A stretch of 34,745 bases of DNA, from the NCBI GenBank assembly GCA_023622545.1, contig JAMNZA010000072.1, forward strand, positions 1-34,745. Direction: 5' to 3'. The notes under the pieces are model-generated. The model saw only the letters and a program-made list of their open reading frames with translations, did no database searches and was not told the origin of the DNA. This DNA is from Methanobacteriota archaeon (GTDB lineage Archaea > Methanobacteriota_B > Thermococci > Methanofastidiosales > Methanofastidiosaceae). Shown here one piece after another: positions 18,826 to 27,922 of this stretch. The position numbers were made by a program, and so were the translations under genes. Position 1 is the first letter of the stretch. The number at the start of each line of letters is the position of its first letter.

Positions 18826-19993
18826 TTGTTTCCCTTTTTTCTCTTTTTAAATAAATTAAGAAAACATCAATTAACGCAAATATAGCTAGTAAATAGAAGG
18901 CTTCCCTCCAAGTCAAAATGTCTGCAATATATCCTCCAACTGAAACAGCAAAGGATCCAAAGCCAAATATGCAAAGAGAACTAAATCCATAAAGAAGCCC
19001 CCTTATCTTTGGACTTCCCATTGATGCGGTAAGCATATTTTGAGCAGGCTGTGCAGCAAAATAAGAGAATCCCATTAACATTGAAAAGATAACAAATATT
19101 ATCGGGTTAGAAGTATTAGCAATTAAGGCAATAGAAATTGAAGCTATCAAAGTGAATATAAGTAATGGTTTTTTATATCCGAGTCTATCGGATATTTTTC
19201 CACCAAGAATTTGCCCCGGCATCCCAGCGACTATGAGTATCGTAGTTATTATTCCTCCTATCAGTACTCTAATAGATAAAACATCTTTAGCAAAAGTAGT
19301 CAATAGCAAAACTGTTCCAGTATAGAATAATCCTCTAAAAAGTAGGATTAGGATATATAACACAAATTTTTTTGATATCAATTTTCTTGTTTCTTGAAGA
19401 TACTTGAAGTCAAGATTTTCTTCATCTTGGATATAATCTTTGACCTTAGAATCTTTAATTGAAAAACTAATAGACAATAAAACTAATATCGGGATACTCC
19501 AAAATAGATAAGGATATTTCCATCCAATGTAGACCCCAACTGCAGCAGCTATTATAGGAGAAGAGGATTCACCTAAGTTCCCTAATAAACCATTAAATCC
19601 CATGGCTTTTCCCATGTCCTTTGGGTAAAGCTTAGATACTAGTGAGAGGCCTGCGGGGTGGTAAGTTCCTGCTCCGACGCCCAACAGTAATAAAGACAAC
19701 CATAGGCCAAGAGGACCATTTGATAAAACTATGCCTACAATTGATAATAAGAATAAACCTAGTCCAATTTTCATAACTTTTAAAGAGCCCACCCTATCGG
19801 AGAGTAGTCCTGATGGCAAAGCAAGTGCGCCAAAAGCCAAAAAAGAAATAAAAGCAAAAGATGCAGTTTCAGTATTTGTAAGATTTAACTCTGACCTTAT
19901 TAAGGGCAAAAGGGGTGCTAGAGTCAAAGTCATCGCATGTGTTATGGTATGACAAAAAGAAGCAAAATAAAGCACTCTTTTTTTAGAAACCAT
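18812..19993 (-). CDS. Major facilitator superfamily transporter
   Basis: 393 aa, about 12 hydrophobic segments; GLLSDRVGSLKVMKIG and GGKISDRLGYKKPL are MFS loop motifs. Confidence 0.9.
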   Translation of the reverse strand: MVSKKRVLYFASFCHTITHAMTLTLAPLLPLIRSELNLTNTETASFAFISFLAFGALALPSGLLSDRVGSLKVMKIGLGLFLLSIVGIVLSNGPLGLWLSLLLLGVGAGTYHPAGLSLVSKLYPKDMGKAMGFNGLLGNLGESSSPIIAAAVGVYIGWKYPYLFWSIPILVLLSISFSIKDSKVKDYIQDEENLDFKYLQETRKLISKKFVLYILILLFRGLFYTGTVLLLTTFAKDVLSIRVLIGGIITTILIVAGMPGQILGGKISDRLGYKKPLLIFTLIASISIALIANTSNPIIFVIFSMLMGFSYFAAQPAQNMLTASMGSPKIRGLLYGFSSLCIFGFGSFAVSVGGYIADILTWREAFYLLAIFALIDVFLIYLKREKRETIKQT

Positions 19994-20030
19994 ATAAATT
20001 AATTAAAATAATATATTAAAAAAGTTTTGT

Positions 20031-20147
20031 CTAGCTTCTAATTGCTGGGTAGTATTTCTCTTTTTTCCTCTTTCTGAAATTAACCTTTTGAGGATATTTA
20101 CCACTTTTCTTAACGCTTCTCAAAAGATTTTTTATTCTTCTCCTCAT
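20031..20147 (-). CDS. 38-aa highly basic small protein
   Basis: Unlisted ORF (below cutoff): MRRRIKNLLRSVKKSGKYPQKVNFRKRKKEKYYPAIRS*; AAGGTGA SD 4 nt upstream of ATG. Confidence 0.55.
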   Translation of the reverse strand: MRRRIKNLLRSVKKSGKYPQKVNFRKRKKEKYYPAIRS

Positions 20148-20285
20148 GAATTCACCTTTTTCTTAAAGCATTTTCATTACTTTATAAAACTTTTTATTAA
20201 CTTACCTGGATTTAAAGATTATAATCGTTTTAGAGAATCAATTAATTATCTTAAGGCTTATAAATCTTCTTTTTATCTCATCCTC

Positions 20286-20957
20286 ATGGATAGAGTATCC
20301 GTTATAATCCCTTCATTTAATGTTGAAAAAAGCATCAAAGAGGTCATAAATAGAATTCCAGAAGATATTTTTGAAATAATCGTCGTAGATGATGGAAGTA
20401 AGGATAACACTGGAAAAATTGCTAAAAAAACAAGAGCAAAAGTTGTTACTCACGAAGTAAACTGTGGTAAGGGAAGGGCAATGAGAACGGGGATCTCTAA
20501 TTCAAAGGGAGACATCATTGTTTTTCTTGACGCAGATCTTCAACATAAACCAGAAGATATACCAAGTCTTATTGAACCAATTCAAAATGGTAGGGCGGAT
20601 ATAACAATTGGTTCAAGATTGATAGGTGACATAAGTAATATGCCCATCCAGAGAAAGATAACTAATTTTAGTTCAACAGCTTTAATTAGATTATTTTTTG
20701 GAGTAAAAATATTGGATACACAATCTGGTTATAGGGCGATAAAAAGAGAATTTTTAGAAAAAATGAATTTAGAATCAAATCGTTATAATATTGAAACAGA
20801 AGTGTTAGCGTATGTAGGTAAGTTTCATATGAGAGTCGAGGAGGTACCAATTGAAACTATCTATGGAGATGAAAAATCTCATTTCAAAATGAGAGACATT
20901 ATAAAATTTATTTATCTTCTGTTTTATCTTAAACTTAATAAAATGAGAAAGAAATAA
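20286..20957 (+). CDS. Glycosyltransferase family 2 (dolichyl-phosphate mannosyltransferase-like)
   Basis: MDRVSVIIPSFNVEKSIKEVINRIPEDIFEIIVVDDGSKDNTGKIAKK, VFLDADLQHKPEDIPSLIEPI, DTQSGYRAIKREFL; the track N-terminal extension is rejected. Confidence 0.88.
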   Translation: MDRVSVIIPSFNVEKSIKEVINRIPEDIFEIIVVDDGSKDNTGKIAKKTRAKVVTHEVNCGKGRAMRTGISNSKGDIIVFLDADLQHKPEDIPSLIEPIQNGRADITIGSRLIGDISNMPIQRKITNFSSTALIRLFFGVKILDTQSGYRAIKREFLEKMNLESNRYNIETEVLAYVGKFHMRVEEVPIETIYGDEKSHFKMRDIIKFIYLLFYLKLNKMRKK

Positions 20958-20981
20958 ATACTCATAATATAGGTGTTCGAC

Positions 20982-21938
20982 ATGGACAAACGATTAGAAC
21001 TTATAACTAGAAACGCAGAAGAAATAGTAACGGAGGAAGAGATACAAACACTTATCTCAACAAAATCTCAACCTATTTGCTACTGCGGTTACGAAACTTC
21101 AGGTGACGTTCATCTTGGTCATCTTGTGACAATGTCAAAATTAAAGGACATGGAAAAAGCAGGATTTAAAGTCAAAGTATTATTTGCTGATTGGCACACG
21201 TGGCTTAACAGAAAAGGAAATTGGGAATGGATACACGAGCAGACATCGATTTGGGAAGAAACTTTTAAATCATTTGGATTAAAATCTGCCGAATATGTAT
21301 TAGGTTCTTCATTTGAAAGATCTTTAGAGTATATCGACGATGTTTTTACCTTATCTTTAGATACAACAATAAACAGAGCTCTTAGAAGTATGCAAGTAAT
21401 CGCAAGAGATATTGAGCATGCTAGAGTTTCTCAAGTATTATATCCGTTTCTACAGATTGTGGATATAAAATACCTTGGAGTAGATGTTGCAATTGGAGGA
21501 ATTGAGCAAAGAAAGATCCACATGCTTGGAAGAGAACTTGCTTCAAAAATTGATTATTCTCCATTTGTATGTGTTCATACTCCTCTCATTTCATCACTAA
21601 CTGGCCCCGGAGATAAAATGAGTTCTTCTAAACCTGAAAGTATGATTTCTGTAAGAGACGATGAAATGGCCATTAAGGAAAAAATTAATAAGGCCTACTG
21701 CCCTGTAGGCGTAAAGGAAGAGAATCCTCTACTCCAAATAGCCCGTTTGATACTATTTCCAAAGATTACTGGAGCTTTTCAGGTAAAAAGGCCAGAAAAA
21801 TATGGGGGCAATGTAGAATTTGATTCCTACGAATCACTTGAAAGGGCTTATCTATCCAAGGAATTACATCCAATGGATTTGAAGAAGTCAGTTATTGATT
21901 ATCTAGTCGATATAATAAGTGAGATAAGATCTGTATAG
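20982..21938 (+). CDS. tyrS: Tyrosyl-tRNA synthetase
   Basis: CYCGYETSGDVHLGHLVTMSKLKDMEKAGFKVKVLFADWHTWLNRKG; KMSSSKPES KMSKS-like motif; AGGTG before ATG. Confidence 0.93.
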   Translation: MDKRLELITRNAEEIVTEEEIQTLISTKSQPICYCGYETSGDVHLGHLVTMSKLKDMEKAGFKVKVLFADWHTWLNRKGNWEWIHEQTSIWEETFKSFGLKSAEYVLGSSFERSLEYIDDVFTLSLDTTINRALRSMQVIARDIEHARVSQVLYPFLQIVDIKYLGVDVAIGGIEQRKIHMLGRELASKIDYSPFVCVHTPLISSLTGPGDKMSSSKPESMISVRDDEMAIKEKINKAYCPVGVKEENPLLQIARLILFPKITGAFQVKRPEKYGGNVEFDSYESLERAYLSKELHPMDLKKSVIDYLVDIISEIRSV

Positions 21939-21948
21939 GAGGGATTAT

Positions 21949-22257
21949 CTGAAATACGTAACAGGCACTAACGAGGAAGAACAGATCCAAAGAACAAGAA
22001 CTCCGCAAAAAGGAGAAGTGTTGGGAGTTGTTGATCAAATGCTCGGTGCAGGTAGAATGAAAGTTCGATGTACCGATGGAAAAGAGAGAGTTTGTTCAGT
22101 ACCGGGGAAATTTAAGAGAAAACTATGGATTAAAATGGGAATGGTCGTTCTGGTAGAGCCATGGGAAATTAAGGGTGACGAAAGAGGAAATATTATCTAC
22201 CGATATTCAAGAGCCCAGACAAAGTGGCTAATTGATAACGGCTACATGACTCTTTAG
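21949..22257 (+). CDS. eif1a: Translation initiation factor aIF1A (apparent CTG start)
   Basis: Extended translation: (CTG)KYVTGTNEEEQIQRTRTPQKGEVLGVVDQMLGAGRMKVRCTDGKERVCSVPGKFKRKLWIKMGMVVLVEPWEIKGDERGNIIYRYSRAQTKWLIDNGYMTL; AGGAGGG at 21937-21943. The track gives only the GTG-initiated C-terminal part (22018). Confidence 0.88.
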   Translation: MKYVTGTNEEEQIQRTRTPQKGEVLGVVDQMLGAGRMKVRCTDGKERVCSVPGKFKRKLWIKMGMVVLVEPWEIKGDERGNIIYRYSRAQTKWLIDNGYMTL

Positions 22258-22260
22258 ACT

Positions 22261-23034
22261 ATGGGCGACATTGATAATCATATTCATGTTTATGAAAAAA
22301 AGAAAGATATTAAGAATCTGAAGCATGAAAGAGTAGAACGAGATTCAGAAATATTTAAAGTCAGAGATGAAGTTTTTGATCAATCAACAAGACTTACTCT
22401 CTTTAAACTAATGAATAACGGATATATTGAATCTTTAAACGGCGAGATTGCAACAGGAAAAGAGGCAAATGTCTTTTATGGAAAGAATCGCGAAGGAAAA
22501 GAAATTGCCGTTAAAATATACAGAATTGCAACTTCTAACTTCAATAAGATGTATTCTTATCTCGTGGGCGATCCAAGATTTTATTATACTAAAAAAGATA
22601 AGAGAAGTACTGTATTTGCATGGGCAAAAAGAGAATTTAAGAATCTAAAAACTGCAAGTGAAGTGATAGATGTTCCAAAACCTATTATAGTAAGGAATAA
22701 TGTTTTGATAATGGAGTTTTTAGGTAAAAATATGAAATCATATCCAACTCTTAAGGATAAAAAACCAAAAGATCCTGAAAAAGAGTTTAACTTAATAATC
22801 GAAAATATAAATAAGCTTTACAAAGCTGGCTTAATACACGCTGATTTAAGTGAATACAACATATTGATGGGCAAGAAGATTTATTTCATTGATTTTGCCC
22901 AAGGGACAATAAAGAATAACGTCATGGCCCAAGATTTCCTTAAAAGAGACGTTGAGAACATTACAAGATTTTATTCAAATTATATAGAAGTTTCAGATGT
23001 CAACGAAACACTGAAGGGGATATTAAATGAGTGA
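22261..23034 (+). CDS. rio1: RIO1-family serine protein kinase
   Basis: ATGKEANVFYGKNREGKEIAVKIYRIATSNF, RDPRFYY-like GDPRFYY, LIHADLSEYNIL, IYFIDFAQGT. Confidence 0.94.
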   Translation: MGDIDNHIHVYEKKKDIKNLKHERVERDSEIFKVRDEVFDQSTRLTLFKLMNNGYIESLNGEIATGKEANVFYGKNREGKEIAVKIYRIATSNFNKMYSYLVGDPRFYYTKKDKRSTVFAWAKREFKNLKTASEVIDVPKPIIVRNNVLIMEFLGKNMKSYPTLKDKKPKDPEKEFNLIIENINKLYKAGLIHADLSEYNILMGKKIYFIDFAQGTIKNNVMAQDFLKRDVENITRFYSNYIEVSDVNETLKGILNE

Positions 23035-23584
23035 AGAATTTGTTAAGATACCTCAAGATCGGCTGGGTGTCCTCATCGGAAAAGATGGGGAAGTCAAAAG
23101 ACTTATTGAAAAGAAACTTTCAGTAAAACTTGAGATAGATAGTGAAGAAGGCCTTATTTCCATATTCCAAAAAGAAGGTGCTGAGGATCCTCTAAATTTG
23201 TGGAAAGCAAGAGATATTGTAAGGGCTATCGGTAGAGGTTTCCCTTTTGAAAAAGCCTCAAAAATATTTAGTGACTATTATGTATTTGAAATGCTTTATC
23301 TTCCTGATTACTTAGGTAAATCTGCCAAGGCTTGGGAAAGACAGAGAAGCAGAATAATTGGTAAAGACGGCAGCACAAGAAAAACTATTGAAGATTTAAC
23401 AAGTTCCGATATTTGTGTCTATGGAAAAACTGTATCTATAATAGGGGATTTCGACGGTGTTGCAGATGCAAGAGAAGCACTAGAGATGATACTTGAAGGA
23501 AAACCACACTCTATAGTGTATAGATATTTAGAAAAAAGGAAAAAAGATAAAGTTAGAGATTTTGGAGAAAATAAATCTCTTTAA
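23027..23584 (+). CDS. KH-domain rRNA-processing protein (Dim2/Pno1/Krr1-like)
   Basis: [35 protein letters not shown], second [65 protein letters not shown]. Confidence 0.92.
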   Translation: MSEEFVKIPQDRLGVLIGKDGEVKRLIEKKLSVKLEIDSEEGLISIFQKEGAEDPLNLWKARDIVRAIGRGFPFEKASKIFSDYYVFEMLYLPDYLGKSAKAWERQRSRIIGKDGSTRKTIEDLTSSDICVYGKTVSIIGDFDGVADAREALEMILEGKPHSIVYRYLEKRKKDKVRDFGENKSL

Positions 23585-25539
23585 CTTTCAATTACTTCAT
23601 ATTGTTTTTTTAGATTGTCAATGACTTCAGGTTCAGTAAGTGTAGTTGTGTCACCAAGAACCTTTCCTTCTGCTATATCCTTTAGAAGTCTTCTCATTAT
23701 CTTTCCACTTCTAGTCTTTGGCAATTCACTCGAAAATATTACTTTTCTTGGTTTTGCAATAGGGCCTATTTTCTTTGAAACGTGCTCTCTTATTGAATCC
23801 TCTAAATCAAAGTCTTTGTCTATATTGTCTCTTAAAACAATAAATGCAACTATTGCTTGTCCAGTAATTTCGTGAGTAATACCTACAACAGCTGCCTCTG
23901 CAACAGAAGGATGAGAAACTAAGGCACTTTCAACTTCCATAGTTCCTATCCTATGTCCCGCTATTGAAAGAACATCGTCTACCCTTCCAAGCAACATTAG
24001 ATAACCTTCGCTATCTCTTCTGGCTCCGTCCCCAGTAAAATAATATTTCCCTCCCCATTTACCCCAATATTTTTCTAAATATTTTTCTTCATCTCCGTAG
24101 ATTCCCTTTAACATCGAAGGCCATGGCTGTTTTAAAACAAGATACCCCCCTTCATCAGGTTCAACTGGGTTACCAGATTCGTTTAGTATGTCAATGGACA
24201 CTCCAGGAAATGGAAATCCTGAATGCCCTGGCTTCATAGTATGGTAACCTGGAAGTGTAGTTATCATTATCATGCCTGTTTCTGTCTGCCACCATGTATC
24301 TACGATAGGACATCTTTTCTTTCCGATGTTAGTATAGTACCATATCCAAGCTTCGGGATTTATAGGCTCACCAACGCTTCCAAGTAATCTCAATGTTTCG
24401 AGAGAATATGGGGCTATTAATTCGGCTCCTGCTTTCATGAACGCTCTAATTGCTGTCGGTGCAGTATAGAAGATAGTTATACCATATTTGTCTATTATTC
24501 TCCAGTATCTATCCATCTCTGGCCAGTCAGGAGCACCTTCGTACATAAACAAAGTGGCTCCAACTGCTAGAGGTCCATAGACAATGTAACTGTGTCCTGT
24601 GATCCATCCAATATCTGCAGTACACCAGAATACATCTTGATCTTTCATATCAAATATTAATTTACTTGTAGTATACGCTCCTGTTAAATATCCACCAGTT
24701 GAGTGAACTACCCCTTTGGGTTTTCCAGTTGTTCCTGAAGTATACAAAATAAATAAGCTATCGTCTGAATTCATTGATTCAGGCTCGCAATAAGGATCTA
24801 CTTCATCTGCAAGTTCATGCCACCAAAAATCTTTTCCTTTTTTTATCCTGAGAGGAAATTCGCCTCTCTTTATGATTAATACATTTTCAATCGAAGGAGT
24901 ATCTTTAACGGCATAATCGGAATCATGTTTTAATGGAATCAAGCTTCCTCGTCTGTATCCTCCATCTGCAGTTATTAGTAATTTGGCTTTACAATCATTA
25001 ATTCTGTCTCTTAAAGCTTCAGAGCTAAAACCACCAAACACTGCCATATGTATAGCACCAATTCTTGCGCACGCTAGCATTGCAATTACAGCTTCAGGGA
25101 TCATAGGCATGTATATGGCTACTCGGTCCCCCTTGTTTACTCCGAGTTTTTTTAGTACATTGGCAAATTTGTTTACTTCTCTGTATAAATCCCAATAAGT
25201 CAAAGTCTTGGTATCTCCTGGTTCACCTTCCCAAATAATAGCTGCCTTGTTCCTTCTTCCATTCTTAATATGTCTATCAACACAGTTATAGCATACATTT
25301 ATCTCCCCCCCAACAAACCATTTGGAATGAGGAGGATCCCAATCCAAGACTTTTTCCCATTTTTTGTACCAAGTTAGCTCAGAAGCGTATGTTGCCCAAA
25401 ACCCTTCTGGGTCTTTTTCAGCTTTTTTGAATATTTCTTCGCTTGTTATATAAGCATTATTTTTAAAATCGGTAGATGGGTAAAATCTTCTGAATTCTGT
25501 TAACAATCCTTCAAGAGACTTCCCCTTTGTAGACACCAT
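23581..25539 (-). CDS. acs: Acetyl-CoA synthetase (AMP-forming)
   Basis: 652 aa; [81 protein letters not shown]. Confidence 0.95.
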   Translation of the reverse strand: MVSTKGKSLEGLLTEFRRFYPSTDFKNNAYITSEEIFKKAEKDPEGFWATYASELTWYKKWEKVLDWDPPHSKWFVGGEINVCYNCVDRHIKNGRRNKAAIIWEGEPGDTKTLTYWDLYREVNKFANVLKKLGVNKGDRVAIYMPMIPEAVIAMLACARIGAIHMAVFGGFSSEALRDRINDCKAKLLITADGGYRRGSLIPLKHDSDYAVKDTPSIENVLIIKRGEFPLRIKKGKDFWWHELADEVDPYCEPESMNSDDSLFILYTSGTTGKPKGVVHSTGGYLTGAYTTSKLIFDMKDQDVFWCTADIGWITGHSYIVYGPLAVGATLFMYEGAPDWPEMDRYWRIIDKYGITIFYTAPTAIRAFMKAGAELIAPYSLETLRLLGSVGEPINPEAWIWYYTNIGKKRCPIVDTWWQTETGMIMITTLPGYHTMKPGHSGFPFPGVSIDILNESGNPVEPDEGGYLVLKQPWPSMLKGIYGDEEKYLEKYWGKWGGKYYFTGDGARRDSEGYLMLLGRVDDVLSIAGHRIGTMEVESALVSHPSVAEAAVVGITHEITGQAIVAFIVLRDNIDKDFDLEDSIREHVSKKIGPIAKPRKVIFSSELPKTRSGKIMRRLLKDIAEGKVLGDTTTLTEPEVIDNLKKQYEVIES

Positions 25540-25719
25540 ATAATCTCTCCAAAAAGATATTTATACCTAAGATTTCGTTAATTTTTCAAATTAAATAAAC
25601 GACTACTTACCTAAATTAACATCCCTTTATAAGTTTTTCTAATATTTAATAAAAAGTTAAAACAAAATACATTAATATTCTATAATAATAGGAAATTATC
25701 CTAAGAAGGAAATTATTAT

Positions 25720-27717
25720 TTATTCAGAATACTTTAAGAGTATTTCAGAGAGATCGCTGACATCTATTTCAGAAACATCCTTTAAGTTTCTCTTACAGAA
25801 TGGACAAGTAGAAATTATTGCTTCTGCTTCAACTTCTATCGCGTCCTTAACTCTTTCTCTAGCCATAGCAATTGCTAACTCACCGAACAAGGATTTCACT
25901 CCACCGCCCGCACCACAACATCTTGAATTTTCTTTTGTTCTTTTCATTTCTACTAATTCAATATTTGGTATCACCTTTAGAATATCTCGTGGCTCTTCAT
26001 AGATTTTAAGGTGTCTACCCATATGGCAAGGATCATGGAAGGTCAATTTAATTTTATTTCCGTCTTTTATCTTCAATTTTCCTTCTTTGATAAGTTTAAG
26101 GAAGTATTGTGATGAATGAAGAAGTTTTAATTGAGATTCTTCAAAATTCGGATAATCCTTTAAGAATGTTCTAAGACATCCTGCACAAGAAAAGATTACT
26201 GTACTAACACCAGTCTGTTTTATCTTTTCCAGATTCTCCTTTGCAAGTTCTTTAGCTAATTCTTTTTCCCCTGTCCTCAAAGCAACTGATCCACAGCAAA
26301 CCTCTTCGATAAGAGCATAAGATACGCCTGCTCTTTCAAGGATTTTCATAGTTGAATCTTTAATATCTTTTTCTCTGTATAAGGCCATACAGCCCCTAAA
26401 GTATACGATATCTGTCCCTTTCTTAGTTTCGTTCTTTGATTTTTCACCAAAAGGATTTTTAGATTTTTTGATGTTTTCAATTATTTTTCTATGAGTTGGA
26501 AAATTCTTTTCAATTGAAGTAACTTCCTCTCTGATCCTTTCTGAATATTCGGAATTACCAATATCGACAGGACAAGATAACTCACAAGAATTGCATGTCG
26601 TGCAGAAATATAATCCATTCTCAAGGGCGGTATCAGGACTATCCAAAAAATAAGAAGCAGAAGTTCCTCTTCCTCCAAGGTAGCCTTTGTATCCATATTC
26701 ATTTCCTACGACATAGTATACTGGGCAATCAAGAAGACAATTGCCACAACCTATACAGTAAAATAAATTTTTGTAGCCCTTCTCAATAGCTTCTGTTCTG
26801 CCATTGTCAACAATAACAAGTATTACCTCTCCAGGTCCCTGCATCCCTTTGAATAACATTTTTTCTATATCAGCAGTCTTAGATATCCCCGCTATTATTT
26901 CAACATAGGAGGTTATAGGTGCCCCAGTTGCATAATAAGTACAAAGTTTAAGCATGTTTATTGCTTCTTCAATATTGGGGTAGAGCTTGTCTATAGAGGT
27001 AACAATTATATGTTTTTTTTCTCGCATTTGTACAAGATTGATATTGCCCTCATTATTGATAATTATTGCAGCACCTTCTTCTGCACAAATAGCATTTGCA
27101 CCAGTAATGCCGACCTTTGCCTTTTCTATATAGTTCCTGATTTTCTCTCTGCCAAATTTTGTGAGAGTAAGTGGATCTGGTTCCAGATTAATCTGAAAAG
27201 CATCTGAGAATATCTTTGCAATGTCATATCTTGAAAGATGGCACGCTGGGCCAGTGGGATGAGCAGGCTTCCCGTTAGATAATTGTATAATGTAATCCCC
27301 AAGATCTGTTTCGATAACTTCAATACCTTTTTCTTCAAGCTTTTCATGAAGGCATATTTCTTTTGTAACATTTGATTTTGATTTTACAACTAATTTTTCT
27401 TCTCCTATCTCATTAATGATATAATTAACAGCATCATCATTATCTTTAGCAATAAATACTTTGAATCCATTTTTTTCAAAATTCTTAATAGCTTGAGATA
27501 AGAGTTCTTTATTCCCAATTGAATATTCTCTCGATTTTTTTAATCTTTCTTTTCTAGAATCTAAATCTGGAAATAAAATCCTATTTTCATTTTGTCTATC
27601 TCGTGTTGTTTTGAAAGCTTTTCTTAGGGCAATAAGTTTTTCTTTATTCTTTAAAGGTTCATTTATTTTGTTTTTTAGATATTCTTCAGTGACCACTCTG
27701 GAAATTAATCTGGCCAA
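25720..27717 (-). CDS. LUD-domain + 2x[4Fe-4S] + CCG-domain fusion (LutB/LutA-like or HdrD-like oxidoreductase)
   Basis: LUD-like region with GITGANAICAEEGAAIIINNEGN; ferredoxin motifs CIGCGNCLLDCPV and CTTCNSCELSCPV; CCG motifs CCGSVALRTG...CAGC and SRCCGAGGG...CPFC; TTG start. Confidence 0.88.
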   Translation of the reverse strand: MARLISRVVTEEYLKNKINEPLKNKEKLIALRKAFKTTRDRQNENRILFPDLDSRKERLKKSREYSIGNKELLSQAIKNFEKNGFKVFIAKDNDDAVNYIINEIGEEKLVVKSKSNVTKEICLHEKLEEKGIEVIETDLGDYIIQLSNGKPAHPTGPACHLSRYDIAKIFSDAFQINLEPDPLTLTKFGREKIRNYIEKAKVGITGANAICAEEGAAIIINNEGNINLVQMREKKHIIVTSIDKLYPNIEEAINMLKLCTYYATGAPITSYVEIIAGISKTADIEKMLFKGMQGPGEVILVIVDNGRTEAIEKGYKNLFYCIGCGNCLLDCPVYYVVGNEYGYKGYLGGRGTSASYFLDSPDTALENGLYFCTTCNSCELSCPVDIGNSEYSERIREEVTSIEKNFPTHRKIIENIKKSKNPFGEKSKNETKKGTDIVYFRGCMALYREKDIKDSTMKILERAGVSYALIEEVCCGSVALRTGEKELAKELAKENLEKIKQTGVSTVIFSCAGCLRTFLKDYPNFEESQLKLLHSSQYFLKLIKEGKLKIKDGNKIKLTFHDPCHMGRHLKIYEEPRDILKVIPNIELVEMKRTKENSRCCGAGGGVKSLFGELAIAMARERVKDAIEVEAEAIISTCPFCKRNLKDVSEIDVSDLSEILLKYSE

Positions 27718-27801
27718 TAATATAAATTTTACTATAATAAAGATAAGTTAGTTACCAAAAGTTTTAAATATATATTCATAAAAGTCCAATTATGGTTGAT
27801 T

Positions 27802-27833
27802 CTTTCGATATAATGTTTTTTCTATATCGAAAG
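27802..27833. repeat. Perfect 11-bp inverted repeat with 10-nt spacer (putative operator)
   Basis: CTTTCGATATA-ATGTTTTTTC-TATATCGAAAG, between the divergent LUD/CCG gene and mmsA. Confidence 0.7.
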
Positions 27834-27922
27834 TTTTATAAAAGGATTGGAGATACGTCAAAATCAACTATAAATATTAAAATTAGTTCCAAATATTGCA
27901 TTAATAATATGGAGGCAGTTAA

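Noticed and set aside
20088-20285. N-terminal extension of the GT2 ORF in the track
   Set aside because: Conserved GT2 start is MDRVSVIIPSFN at 20286; the extension overlaps a better small basic ORF on the minus strand.
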